IMG/VR virus record: IMGVR_UViG_3300031629_000018
Coordinates: 1-39,129 of that record
Length of the DNA: 39,129 nt
Direction: 5' to 3' (one strand)
Source: a virus
The translations under genes were made by a program, and so were the position numbers. This document shows positions 7,553 through 14,147 of this stretch, piece by piece. The notes under the pieces are model-generated. The model was not told the DNA's origin. It did no database searches and was given only the letters and a program-made list of their open reading frames with translations. The stretch's first letter is position 1, and each line of letters starts with the position of its first letter.

Positions 7553-8328
7553 TGAAAACTTTGTACTTGGACCTTGAGACCGCTCCAAATTTAGGATATT
7601 GCTGGGGGAAGTACGAGCAGAATGTCATGTCGTACGCTGACCCTGGGCGAGAGAAGTATTGCCTCTGTTTCTCGTACAAGTGGGGGCATGAAGACGAGAC
7701 GCATGTTGTGTCCCAGATCGACTTCCCTACGGCATTCAAGAAAGACAAGCAGGATGACAGTCGTGTACTCAAAGCGCTCTGGCAACTTTTAGACGACGCA
7801 GAAATCGTGATAGGGCACAATCTTAGGGCCTTCGATTTGAAGAGTGCCAACATGTTCTTTATTAAACAGAACTGGACTGCTCCCAGCCCGTACCAGACTG
7901 TCGACACCCTGATCCTCGCTCGGTCCAACTTCAAATTCAATTCAAACAGTTTAAAGGACCTTGCCATAACCTTGGGATTGCCGATTCAGAAGGGGAACGC
8001 TGGCGGATTTGCCACATGGCTCGGCTGCATGGACGGGGACAAGGATGCCTGGGCAGACATGATCAAGTACGCAAAGATTGATACGGAACTGCTGCCTCTC
8101 CTGTACGAACGGCTCCGCCCGTTCTGCAAAGGACTCCCGTCTGTCAACTTCATCGACAACGACGGCTGCCCTGTCTGCGGTGAAGGCGAGAACGGTCTCG
8201 TGAAGCGGGGCTTCCGTTACACGAAGGTGAACCGGTTCCAAGTCTGGCAATGCTTGGATTGCATGTGTTACTCGTCGTCTCGCATGGGCGACTTGACCGT
8301 GGACGACAAGCCTGTACGGGTGAGCTGA
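7552..8328 (+). CDS. DEDD-type (RNase H-like) exonuclease with C-terminal zinc ribbon
   Basis: The 258-residue product opens with YLDLET, giving the first acidic pair D7/E9. IGHNLRAFD at 87-95 is the second motif and YAKIDTELLPLL at 173-184 the third (D177), the pattern of 3'-5' exonucleases of the DnaQ/RNase_H_2 group. A four-cysteine zinc ribbon (C206, C209, C234, C237) ends the protein. It is likely a nucleic-acid exonuclease, and could proofread or degrade host DNA. It sits in the lysis block, an unusual place, and converges on the accessory array with a 14-base gap. Confidence 0.8.
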   Translation: MKTLYLDLETAPNLGYCWGKYEQNVMSYADPGREKYCLCFSYKWGHEDETHVVSQIDFPTAFKKDKQDDSRVLKALWQLLDDAEIVIGHNLRAFDLKSANMFFIKQNWTAPSPYQTVDTLILARSNFKFNSNSLKDLAITLGLPIQKGNAGGFATWLGCMDGDKDAWADMIKYAKIDTELLPLLYERLRPFCKGLPSVNFIDNDGCPVCGEGENGLVKRGFRYTKVNRFQVWQCLDCMCYSSSRMGDLTVDDKPVRVS

Positions 8329-8342
8329 ACCGGGGCCGCCAC

Positions 8343-8639
8343 CTATTCGGTGTCGCCTTGGACCCGCCGCTTCAAGTCACGGCCACGGTCATCGACGAGG
8401 ACCAACAGGTCGGCCTTCCGTGCCATGTCCACCTCGGCCTCGTCGCACGGGGCGCAGACCGTCGAAAGGTTGTACGTGGACAGGTACGTGCCGCACCCCC
8501 GTATACACACGTCGTTGTATCGTGCGCCGGTGAGTTTCTGCTCGTCGTCCAGAGGTGAGATGCGATGCGAGGCGGTGTCGGTCACATCCTCAATGAACTT
8601 GTTCAGATAGCTTTCACGGTACCGGTTGTGGTTTGTCAT
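8343..8639 (-). CDS. Small zinc-ribbon protein, paralogue A
   Basis: The 98-residue product has a four-cysteine ribbon (C45, C49, C62, C65) preceded by RISPLDDEQKL. The same arrangement occurs in the 71-residue protein at 8882-9097 (RISSLPDDQKL, then C29, C32, C45, C48), so the two are paralogues. The start follows AAGGAAG. It is the last gene of the leftward accessory array. Function unknown; zinc ribbons of this size often bind nucleic acid or host proteins. Confidence 0.7.
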   Translation of the reverse strand: MTNHNRYRESYLNKFIEDVTDTASHRISPLDDEQKLTGARYNDVCIRGCGTYLSTYNLSTVCAPCDEAEVDMARKADLLVLVDDRGRDLKRRVQGDTE

Positions 8640-8881
8640 GTTGACTTCCTTCTTGTCGGTTTAATGGTGGCAAACCTTCGGAGTCTGCCACCCTGAGCGC
8701 TTGGCCTGACCGTTGCCATCAGGGCTGGGCATTGTTGCCCATACGGTCCGGTTGGTCGCTCATTTGTGCGCTGCACGGGAATCGAACCCGTGTGGTGTGC
8801 CCTCCGCTCAGCGCTGCATGCCTAATGTCCCGTCTAAGGCCCCTAGGAGCCGTTCTAACGGGCTTTAGCCCGATTTGTGGG
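8640..8881 (-). other. Intercistronic region with GGGCT/AGCCC hairpin and tRNA-like minihelix
   Basis: This 242-base spacer between two zinc-ribbon genes holds a short hairpin (CGGGCT-AA-AGCCCG, about 8860-8873) just after the upstream stop and the tRNA-like element at 8768-8814. A 14-codon frame after the element is too short to call. I see no longer gene. Confidence 0.5.
8768..8814 (-). ncRNA. tRNA-like minihelix 1 (T-arm plus acceptor-like stem)
   Basis: On the minus strand a perfect T-arm (ACGGG, loop TTCGATT, CCCGT, plus one extra C-G pair) lies at 8792-8774. It is followed directly by CAGCGC, which pairs with GCGCTG at 8814-8809 to form a 6-bp acceptor-like stem. The D-arm and anticodon arm of a real tRNA are replaced by a 16-base linker. 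Two more elements of this design occur at 11315 and 11559, all followed by GCGCAC. Confidence 0.55.
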
Positions 8882-9097
8882 CTACCGCCACCGTGCTTTC
8901 TCTGCCGCATGAGCGAGGCTGAGTTCGATGCGGTTCTTGCCGGATCTTTCCTCGCAAGGCGAGCACACCATGCCGATCGTGTCCCCGGCCAGATACGCCC
9001 CGCATTCGTCGCACGGAACTTTGCCTTTCCGTAGCTTCTGGTCGTCAGGCAGGGAGGAGATGCGTTTGATGTAGGCAAGTCTAGGGTTGTACGTCAT
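8882..9097 (-). CDS. Small zinc-ribbon protein, paralogue B
   Basis: The 71-residue product has C29-x2-C32 and C45-x2-C48 and clear similarity to the 98-residue protein at 8343-8639 (shared RISxLxDxQKL, then CxxCGxYL and VCxPCxE). The start at 9097 follows GAGGAA and its ATG overlaps the upstream stop (ATGA). The C-terminal 20 residues are basic and helical. A duplication within the array followed by divergence is likely. Confidence 0.7.
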   Translation of the reverse strand: MTYNPRLAYIKRISSLPDDQKLRKGKVPCDECGAYLAGDTIGMVCSPCEERSGKNRIELSLAHAAEKARWR

Positions 9098-9303
9098 GAT
9101 TCCTCTTTCGGGAACGGGTGGTGGGCGGGGCAAGCATGGAACCAGTCAACGCTTTTCCTGCCGGAGACGGAGGCCCAGCCCGCCGCCCTCACCTGAACCT
9201 CGTCAGAGAAATGGTACTGCCCCAGTTCCGTGGCGTTCAAACCGTGGACGACATCGCACCTTCCCACGTCACAGTGGAGCGTTTCAGGTCGTCGGATAGT
9301 CAT
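9094..9303 (-). CDS. Small protein of unknown function, cysteine-containing
   Basis: The 69-residue product has C11 and C16 near the N-terminus and CPAHH near the C-terminus, so a zinc site is possible. ATGA overlaps at both ends tie it to its neighbours and support the start at 9303. No family recognised. Confidence 0.6.
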   Translation of the reverse strand: MTIRRPETLHCDVGRCDVVHGLNATELGQYHFSDEVQVRAAGWASVSGRKSVDWFHACPAHHPFPKEES

Positions 9304-9848
9304 TGCTCTTCCTTCGGTAGCGAGTTCGCCATCCCCACCCCACGAATGAGGGAGCCGATAGCAGTGAATGAGAGAGTGGAGCCACGGAAAGTGAGCTGGA
9401 TGATAGCCGGTTTACCTTTGCCCGTCTTAATCTTGCCTAAAGTGGCGGCGTGAGGGGCGAAGAACCCGAAATGGTTGGTTTCTTCGGGCGGGGTGAGGTT
9501 GTAGCAGAACTGGACGTAGCCTCCCCCTTCCGGTATCGGTGCAACCTGGTAGAGGGAAACCGCCCCTTCCCATTTGACCGCAACACTACCTTCTCGTTTC
9601 GTTACCTGCGAATCGGGGGAGGCGGCGAGTTGTTTGCAGAACCCTGCCCCGTCAAGGATCAGGTACGGCTCGGAAGAGAACAGGAGCGGGTTGTAGTCAG
9701 ACATCACTGCCATCATCTTCCCATCGCACGCCATGAGTTCGTTTTCCCCATCGCTCCACGAGCGGACCTGGATTTGGGACCAGCGAGGGTCCGCCCCCTT
9801 CTTAGTGTCAAGGAAATGGGACAGGTTCTTTATTTCATGCTTATTCAT
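9300..9848 (-). CDS. Protein of unknown function, possibly sliding-clamp-like
   Basis: The product has 182 residues with mixed beta-rich sequence. MACDGKMMAVM (about 39-49) and the C-terminal SLIRGVGMANSL loosely recall the DNA-polymerase beta clamp, where an ATDG-type turn and a C-terminal strand recur. This resemblance is weak and the length is half that of a full clamp. The start follows AGGAAG; ATGA overlaps join it to both neighbours. It is the largest gene of the accessory array. Confidence 0.6.
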   Translation of the reverse strand: MNKHEIKNLSHFLDTKKGADPRWSQIQVRSWSDGENELMACDGKMMAVMSDYNPLLFSSEPYLILDGAGFCKQLAASPDSQVTKREGSVAVKWEGAVSLYQVAPIPEGGGYVQFCYNLTPPEETNHFGFFAPHAATLGKIKTGKGKPAIIQLTFRGSTLSFTAIGSLIRGVGMANSLPKEEQ

Positions 9849-10018
9849 TGCTTCCTTCTTTCTTGTTGGTTGAGTTTGTCTGCCAACGCTTCAGCGGCGG
9901 CGTAAGTCTTACGTAACGACCCGGGTACCACGGTCGAGGGGGGAGGGAACTTCCCGACCGCCCAGGGGTAGGTGGGCCGGTCGTAGTCGGCGTGGGGGAT
10001 GGGGGCGAAGACTATCAT
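9845..10018 (-). CDS. Small protein of unknown function
   Basis: The 57-residue product has a proline-rich middle and a C-terminal amphipathic helix (KTYAAAEALADKLNQQE). The start at 10018 overlaps the upstream stop as TGATG; the stop overlaps the next ATG. The tight coupling is the main support. Confidence 0.55.
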   Translation of the reverse strand: MIVFAPIPHADYDRPTYPWAVGKFPPPSTVVPGSLRKTYAAAEALADKLNQQERRKQ

Positions 10019-10362
10019 CACCGCTCCCACATCCGCCTGTCGTTGATTAGCGGCCAAATCCACTCGTCCCCCTTCACATTGTCAGCCCACGCAGGGCGGG
10101 AGGCATGCCGGAGTCCCGTGGGATCTGGATGCAAGCTCCGAGGGGTCGTGTGGAACTCCCCGAGACCCAAAGCGTCCGTCCAGTCGGACGCTACCTGAAG
10201 CAGGAGGTGAGTGGACACCCCCCTCCCCCATGTCACCCAGCACGGTGCAGTAGGGGCGAGAGGGTTGTCTGCCACGTACTGGGCGTAGTTCGGCCCGTTG
10301 AGGTACGTGACAGTCCCCCTGATCCACTCGTCGAGTTCGTCACTCACTTCACGCAAGCTCAT
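10018..10362 (-). CDS. Protein of unknown function
   Basis: The 114-residue product is tryptophan-rich (eight Trp), soluble and of mixed charge. Its ATG at 10362 overlaps the upstream stop (ATGA) and its stop overlaps the next start (TGATG). No recognised domain. Confidence 0.6.
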   Translation of the reverse strand: MSLREVSDELDEWIRGTVTYLNGPNYAQYVADNPLAPTAPCWVTWGRGVSTHLLLQVASDWTDALGLGEFHTTPRSLHPDPTGLRHASRPAWADNVKGDEWIWPLINDRRMWER

Positions 10363-10604
10363 CGCCCGTCACCGACCCAAATCTCGGCAGAAGGAGAAGA
10401 CTGGTTCATGCCCAGTTCGTTCTCGATGGCACGGACGGCCGATGCGAGGGCGGCGACCAAAGCCGCAGCCCCGACCTGGGTGAAGATAGTGATGTCTGTT
10501 CCTTCGAATTCGAGTTGAAGGTGCGAGCCGAACCCCCCTTCCCCCACCTTCACACGGATAGGGCCGGTATGGACGTGGTAGCAAAGTGAACTGGTGTTAC
10601 TCAT
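10359..10604 (-). CDS. Small protein of unknown function
   Basis: The 81-residue product has beta-rich residues 8-45 and then an alanine-rich helix (AAALVAALASAVRAIENEL). The start at 10604 follows AGGAAA. The amphipathic helix could mediate oligomerisation. No family recognised. Confidence 0.6.
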   Translation of the reverse strand: MSNTSSLCYHVHTGPIRVKVGEGGFGSHLQLEFEGTDITIFTQVGAAALVAALASAVRAIENELGMNQSSPSAEIWVGDGR

Positions 10605-10631
10605 GATTGTTTCCTTCTCTCTGATTGTGGA

Positions 10632-10808
10632 TTAATTAACGATAGCACAGTTTGGGACATAGCCGACAAATTCGACATCATCACAGCTCACGTCTCCCAC
10701 GAACCGCCAAATGGCGGCGCAATTCGTGCAAATGAACGTGTGGGAGTCGGGTTCAGGGATGGTTGGGCGGTCACAATCTTCACAGATGACGCCGATAGTG
10801 ATACTCAT
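10632..10808 (-). CDS. 58-residue zinc-ribbon micro-protein
   Basis: The product has C9-x2-C12 and C27-x2-C30, a complete minimal zinc ribbon. The start at 10808 follows AGGAGAGG and overlaps the stop of the 39-codon gene upstream (ATGA); the stop is TAA. The CxxC pairs and overlap chain make this a credible gene in spite of its size. Confidence 0.7.
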   Translation of the reverse strand: MSITIGVICEDCDRPTIPEPDSHTFICTNCAAIWRFVGDVSCDDVEFVGYVPNCAIVN

Positions 10809-10924
10809 TGCCCTCTCCTTGTCGTATAATCCTCGCCGGGCGGCGATAGATATTGCTCGATTAGGAATAAGAGTTCTTCAATATGAGTGAGCTGGTTCTC
10901 TACAGCCCGTTCCACCGTCCCCAT
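10805..10924 (-). CDS. 39-residue micro-protein in an overlapping chain
   Basis: The product has an amphipathic N-terminal helix (residues 3-26, leucine/glutamate-rich) and a basic tail. The start overlaps the upstream stop as TAATG and the stop overlaps the next start as ATGA. Support is positional; function unknown. Confidence 0.5.
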   Translation of the reverse strand: MGTVERAVENQLTHIEELLFLIEQYLSPPGEDYTTRRGQ

Positions 10925-11025
10925 TAGGCCAGTGTCCCGTCTAGCCAGCGCAGTAGCTCTAAGGTGAGCCACAGGCCACCTATGGCGATGACGAAGCCCA
11001 CTGCCCCTTCTGCTGCTTCCCTCAT
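10924..11025 (-). CDS. 33-residue single-pass membrane micro-protein
   Basis: The product begins MREAAEG and then has one hydrophobic segment of about 20 residues (AVGFVIAIGGLWLTLELL) and a short charged end. Overlaps are ATGA with the upstream gene and TAATG with the downstream gene. A membrane micro-protein of identical length occurs in the other leftward operon at 37471-37572. Confidence 0.55.
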   Translation of the reverse strand: MREAAEGAVGFVIAIGGLWLTLELLRWLDGTLA

Positions 11026-11279
11026 TGTTCGCTCCGTTCCCATGCCGTCCAGTGGATACTCTCGGCTTGAGCCGAGGTCATACTGACACCGGTATCGGCC
11101 AGATAGTCCGTGATCCAGAGTGAAGGGGAATCCGCCCGGCCACTGTTTATTGCTTCCACCAGTTCCCTAGTCACCATTGCGATGGTCTTAGGGGTCGCTG
11201 GCTCACCACCCGTAAGCGCATGACGGCGGTCCGATTCGTAGGCCGCTTCCATCATTTCAATATCTGCATCATTGATCAT
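11022..11279 (-). CDS. Small protein of unknown function
   Basis: The 85-residue product is acidic and helical. Its start at 11279 is preceded by a purine-rich leader (GAGAGAGAAGAGAGAG) and, 36 bases upstream, by tRNA-like element 2. It opens the chain of four overlapping genes that ends at 10632. Confidence 0.6.
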   Translation of the reverse strand: MINDADIEMMEAAYESDRRHALTGGEPATPKTIAMVTRELVEAINSGRADSPSLWITDYLADTGVSMTSAQAESIHWTAWERSEQ

Positions 11280-11314
11280 TGCTCTCTCTTCTCTCTCTAG
11301 TTGTAGTTGTTAGT

Positions 11315-11354
11315 GCGCTGGCGAGACTCGAACCCGCCCGTATGCCATTAGCGC
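11315..11354 (-). ncRNA. tRNA-like minihelix 2
   Basis: On the minus strand GGCGGG-TTCGAGT-CTCGCC (11338-11320) forms a 6-bp T-arm with a 7-base consensus loop and one G-U pair. AGCGC follows directly and pairs with GCGCT at 11354-11350. The linker that replaces the D- and anticodon arms is 11 bases. It lies between the stop of a 55-codon gene and the leader of the next gene. Confidence 0.55.
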
Positions 11355-11361
11355 CTGTCTG

Positions 11362-11529
11362 TCAATCCTTGAGCCGCAGAACCGCCCACCCCTCTATATC
11401 TGTTTCGCCGTCGCTCACCACGTCCCCCACCCCCCATCCCCGGTACAGGTACGCTTCCGCTCGTTCTACTTCCCGTTCCAGGTCCGCTGATCGCACCAGA
11501 ATTTCGATGATGGCGTTGTGTGTGGGCAT
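11362..11529 (-). CDS. 55-residue protein of unknown function
   Basis: The product has an amphipathic helix (LVRSADLEREVERAEAYLY) followed by a beta-like end (GWAVLRLKD). The start at 11529 follows AAAGGAA by 8 bases. The gene is flanked on both sides by tRNA-like elements: its stop at 11364-11362 is 8 bases from element 2 and its leader begins where element 3 ends. Confidence 0.6.
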   Translation of the reverse strand: MPTHNAIIEILVRSADLEREVERAEAYLYRGWGVGDVVSDGETDIEGWAVLRLKD

Positions 11530-11558
11530 GGTTGTGTTCCTTTGGTTGTGTGGTTAGT

Positions 11559-11598
11559 GCGCTCTCAGGAGTCGAACCTGAGCGTGGACCGTCGGCGC
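11559..11598 (-). ncRNA. tRNA-like minihelix 3
   Basis: On the minus strand CTCAGG-TTCGACT-CCTGAG (11582-11564) is a perfect 6-bp T-arm. AGCGCAC follows, and GCGC at 11598-11595 can pair with its GCGC. The 12-base linker holds no anticodon arm. The 3' flank (GCGCACTAAC) is the same as at element 2. Confidence 0.5.
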
Positions 11599-11612
11599 TG
11601 GGCCTCGCCGGG

Positions 11613-11849
11613 CTAGTAGTTGCCTTCTATGTGCATTTCGGAGTGGTACCCGTCGCTCTTGACTGTGAACGCTATCCATTCTAAGTCTGTACCGTTCCAG
11701 GCTGGCACTGAGTCCAGTATTGCGGCCTTGGTGACTCTGACAGTTGTCTCTGTACCCATGACGGTTACGTAGATGTGGCCGTCGAATGATCGGACCGCTG
11801 AGCGCAGGCTCTTGGTTGTGTGGGTGGAGTGGGTTGTGGTGTTGCTCAT
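11613..11849 (-). CDS. Small protein of unknown function
   Basis: The 78-residue product has a Thr/Ser/His-rich N-terminus followed by an alternating, beta-rich sequence. The ATG at 11849 overlaps the upstream stop (ATGA) and has GGAG 5 bases before it. Function unknown. Confidence 0.6.
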   Translation of the reverse strand: MSNTTTHSTHTTKSLRSAVRSFDGHIYVTVMGTETTVRVTKAAILDSVPAWNGTDLEWIAFTVKSDGYHSEMHIEGNY

Positions 11850-12004
11850 GAGAACTCCAACCCCAGCTCCGTGGCACATCGGGTACATGTCGGTATCGGA
11901 TCAAGGATCGGGTGAGCGACGACACCGTCGGCGGCTTCATCGCACAGTGCGAACCACTCGCACACTGCCCCAGAGTTAGAATTCGTCATTTCGTGTTTCT
12001 TCAT
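11846..12004 (-). CDS. 52-residue zinc-binding micro-protein
   Basis: The product has C15 and C21, then an HPI segment at 31-33, then C40-x2-C43, a layout common in tiny actinophage zinc proteins. The start at 12004 follows GGAAAGAG and shares its whole leader (GGAAAGAGTACGCA) with the gene at 13345-13626. Confidence 0.65.
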   Translation of the reverse strand: MKKHEMTNSNSGAVCEWFALCDEAADGVVAHPILDPIPTCTRCATELGLEFS

Positions 12005-12027
12005 TGCGTACTCTTTCCGTAGTTGAT

Positions 12028-12085
12028 AGGTCTAATAAGGTCAGCGACCGAGGCCGCTAACCCGATAGAGCCACCACTAGCGGCC
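12028..12085 (-). ncRNA. Structured intercistronic RNA, copy 1
   Basis: GGCCGCTA (12052-12059) pairs perfectly with TAGCGGCC (12078-12085), enclosing the stop codon of the upstream gene within the stem. AGGTC (12028-12032) can pair with the GACC at 12046-12049. The element is homologous to 12399-12454, and differences keep pairing possible. Confidence 0.55.
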
Positions 12086-12373
12086 GGATAGACTGTCAAT
12101 CAGATATATCTCACGCTGCAACGCCATTAGCGACAGCATCGCCTCTTGCTTACTGGCTCCGAGGTAGGTGGCACTTCCCACCCTAGCGTTGATAGTGCGG
12201 CCGTGAGTGGCGAATAGACGCCACCCTATGCCGTTCGTGGCGTTCCCCTCTTGGAATTCGAAACGATCCCCCGCCCGTAATCCCCAGACTTCCATCACTG
12301 CGGGCGATCCAAAGGCCATTTCTTCTAGGTCCTGAACTTTGGCCCGAAGTTCCTTGATTGTGTACGGTTCCAT
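12077..12373 (-). CDS. Protein of unknown function
   Basis: The 98-residue product starts MEPYTIKEL at 12373. A helical N-terminal part is followed by a beta-rich core (WRLFATHGRTINARVG) and a C-terminal helix. The last codons and TAG are part of the hairpin of the structured spacer. No family recognised. Confidence 0.6.
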   Translation of the reverse strand: MEPYTIKELRAKVQDLEEMAFGSPAVMEVWGLRAGDRFEFQEGNATNGIGWRLFATHGRTINARVGSATYLGASKQEAMLSLMALQREIYLIDSLSGR

Positions 12374-12398
12374 TGTGTTTCTCTCTCTTATAGTTGAT

Positions 12399-12454
12399 AG
12401 GTCTGTCAGAACCAACGACCTAAGCCGCTGGCTCTATAGAGCCACCACTAGCGG
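12399..12454 (-). ncRNA. Structured intercistronic RNA, copy 2
   Basis: A GGCTC-TATA-GAGCC hairpin (12430-12443) lies inside an outer stem CCGCT/AGCGG (12425-12429 with 12450-12454), and AGGTC (12399-12403) can pair with GACCT (12417-12421). It aligns over about 70 bases with copy 1, including the preceding TAG stop context. Confidence 0.55.
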
Positions 12455-12654
12455 GCGGGTAGCGTCGCGATTCGGGCCAGTAAAGCCGCCAAGTCGTTAG
12501 CCGTGAACGTGCGGACCACGTCGTCAGTGATCGGCGTGGAATAATCGATGAATGACTGACCTTTCCTGTCGTAGGAAAGGATCGCTACCTCTTGCCCGGT
12601 GCTACCATCGGGAATGATGCTCGCCCCGTGGCCGTTGTCGAATTTGATTCGCAT
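12448..12654 (-). CDS. Small protein of unknown function
   Basis: The 68-residue product has an N-terminal beta-hairpin-like half and a helical C-terminus (ANDLAALLARIATL). The start at 12654 follows a purine leader (GAAAGAGGGAA). Its last codons and TAG lie in the structured spacer. Confidence 0.55.
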   Translation of the reverse strand: MRIKFDNGHGASIIPDGSTGQEVAILSYDRKGQSFIDYSTPITDDVVRTFTANDLAALLARIATLPAR

Positions 12655-12694
12655 TGTGTTTCCCTCTTTCTATTGTTGGTAAATACTGCCAGAA

Positions 12695-12720
12695 CCATCG
12701 CCCCGAAGTGGCGGCAATGG
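12695..12720 (-). ncRNA. Intercistronic hairpin
   Basis: CCATTGCC and GGCGATGG on the minus strand pair over 8 bp (one G-U) around a 10-base loop. There is no following T-run, so it is more likely a processing or stability hairpin than a terminator. Confidence 0.5.
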
Positions 12721-12731
12721 CCTAGGCACTA

Positions 12732-13019
12732 TCAGCCGAACAGGTCGCCCAGCTCGTCGCCATCCTCAATCGCCCAAGGTTCCCCGTCCCACCACGTAAC
12801 GAACCCAGTCGATTCGATAGCCTCGCCCAGCCAAGAAGAATACTCGGGCTCCACTCCCATCTGTTCCGTATCGAACCATGACCCAGACCAGACGATGCTT
12901 TCCGTGAATTCCTTGCGAACCGTGCAATACGCCCCAGGACGGGCGATCCGCAAGAAGTCCAAAGCGTCCGACACTTGCGTGTCATGGCTAAACTGATTGC
13001 CGCTCACTGTAAATGTCAT
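12732..13019 (-). CDS. Acidic protein of unknown function
   Basis: The 95-residue product is strongly acidic and Trp-rich in its C-terminal half (FVTWWDGEPWAIEDGDELGDLFG). The start at 13019 follows GAGGAA. Small acidic phage proteins of this kind are often DNA mimics or inhibitors of host enzymes, but nothing specific identifies this one. Confidence 0.6.
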   Translation of the reverse strand: MTFTVSGNQFSHDTQVSDALDFLRIARPGAYCTVRKEFTESIVWSGSWFDTEQMGVEPEYSSWLGEAIESTGFVTWWDGEPWAIEDGDELGDLFG

Positions 13020-13058
13020 AACTATTCCTCTTTCCATTGTTGTGTCTATCGTTCCAGC

Positions 13059-13106
13059 CCAACTCGCAAGCCGTGACGCTTGCGAGCTGGCCTAGCCTGA
13101 CAGGCT
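13059..13106 (-). ncRNA. Strong intercistronic hairpin pair
   Basis: CCAACTCGCAAGC (13059-13071) pairs with GCTTGCGAGCTGG (13078-13090), a 13-bp stem with a 6-base loop and one G-U on the transcript. A second short palindrome, AGCCTG-A-CAGGCT, follows at 13094-13106. No T-run follows on the transcribed strand. Confidence 0.6.
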
Positions 13107-13126
13107 TAGCCTCTAACACTACCCCT

Positions 13127-13348
13127 TCACACAACCTCCCCCGAAGTGGTGCCGGGTGGCCAGAATAGGATCGGCTCGGGGAGTTCGTCCGGCAAATCAT
13201 ATATGAAGATCTCCATCGCTCTAACCGCATCCGCCTGCGAGGCGTACATCGTCCGGTGGGCGTGGTAGCGGACACTATCGCCACTAACCATCTCGCATCC
13301 CTCAACGCTGATATCCGTATACTTCATTGTGTCCTCTGGGGTGCTCAT
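13127..13348 (-). CDS. Small protein of unknown function
   Basis: The 73-residue product is acidic with a central helix (YASQADAVRAMEIFIYDL). The ATG at 13348 overlaps the upstream stop (ATGA), which decides the start. Function unknown. Confidence 0.55.
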   Translation of the reverse strand: MSTPEDTMKYTDISVEGCEMVSGDSVRYHAHRTMYASQADAVRAMEIFIYDLPDELPEPILFWPPGTTSGEVV

Positions 13349-13626
13349 TGTTTCCAATTCCAAACCGGCTCGCCATCCTTAGCGCTGATAACAAACTGCA
13401 CAATCTCCTGGACCAGACATTCACGTTCGAAGTCCGGGTCACCCGACCAAGTCCGGAGCTGGGCGGGAACCTCGAAGCTCGAAGCTATAAGGTCCTCTAC
13501 CTCTTCATAGATGGCCCAAACTTGGAGGTTCTGATCGACCTTGTACCACTCGCCCCTGTACTTGAAAGCACGGTCAACCACCTCGGGGGAGACTCGGATA
13601 TCGCTTTCCGTCATTCCATTGCTCAC
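13345..13626 (-). CDS. Protein of unknown function, first gene of the accessory array
   Basis: The 93-residue product is acidic and of mixed structure. The GTG at 13626 is preferred over the ATG at 13614 because its leader, GGAAAGAGTACGCA, is the same as the leader of the gene starting with ATG at 12004. It is the promoter-proximal gene of the leftward array; I could not find a convincing promoter for it. Confidence 0.6.
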   Translation of the reverse strand: MSNGMTESDIRVSPEVVDRAFKYRGEWYKVDQNLQVWAIYEEVEDLIASSFEVPAQLRTWSGDPDFERECLVQEIVQFVISAKDGEPVWNWKQ

Positions 13627-13663
13627 TGCGTACTCTTTCCGTTGTTGGTAAACACCTAGCCAA

Positions 13664-13681
13664 ACTCACCACAAGGTGAGT
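13664..13681 (-). ncRNA. Hairpin in the leader of the accessory array
   Basis: ACTCACC-ACAA-GGTGAGT is a perfect 7-bp hairpin in the leader, 38 bases before the GTG start. It shares the adjoining TTGTTGGTAAA motif with the spacer at 12661-12731. Confidence 0.5.
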
Positions 13682-14147
13682 CCAGCAAGCTATCAAGCAA
13701 CCGTGGCGGAATCGATCACAGCGGCCTTTGTGGCCTTTCTGCACTAGTCCGTTCTGCACCCTCACGGGCTACCAGGCGGTATGTGGCCATGGACTAGCTA
13801 CCTTGCAACCGATTCCGTCGGCAACAACCACCATACTGACGAGTTCGAAACAGAACGCAAGAGCAAACAGACACGATGAGCCAAACGGCCCATAAGAAAG
13901 ATGTAGAAGGGTACCCCATGCCTAACCGTGCGCCCATTGACTGGCCCAGCTCCGCCCCCAGACTACTAGGTAGCCCGATAGTATGGCATCATACAATATG
14001 GCACCGGATCGAACACATGTACCCCGTACCCCCGACCTCTCCCAGAAATTCCAGGTACCTAGGGGTAGGGCGGTCGGGCTGATGGAGGTTGACGGGCGGG
14101 GTATACTCCACGAGCCTATGGCGCACATTGGCTAGCTACCAGTGGAG
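13682..14147. other. Non-coding divergent control region, left part
   Basis: No credible gene is seen. There are inverted repeats (CCCGACC near 14030 with GGTCGGG near 14074, and matching GGAATCG/CGATTCC segments near 13710 and 13810). TATACT at 14102-14107 has only 7 bases to a TTGACG, so it is not a normal promoter. Confidence 0.4.

Noticed and set aside
8768-8814. attP core copied from a host tRNA 3' end
   Set aside because: No integrase or excisionase gene is seen, and there are three such elements rather than one.
8760-11610. Complete tRNA genes
   Set aside because: T-arm and 3' acceptor strand are present but no D-arm, anticodon arm or full-length 5' acceptor strand is found at tRNA spacing.
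14094-14107. TTGACG...TATACT promoter
   Set aside because: The spacer is only 7 bases, too short for sigma70-type recognition.
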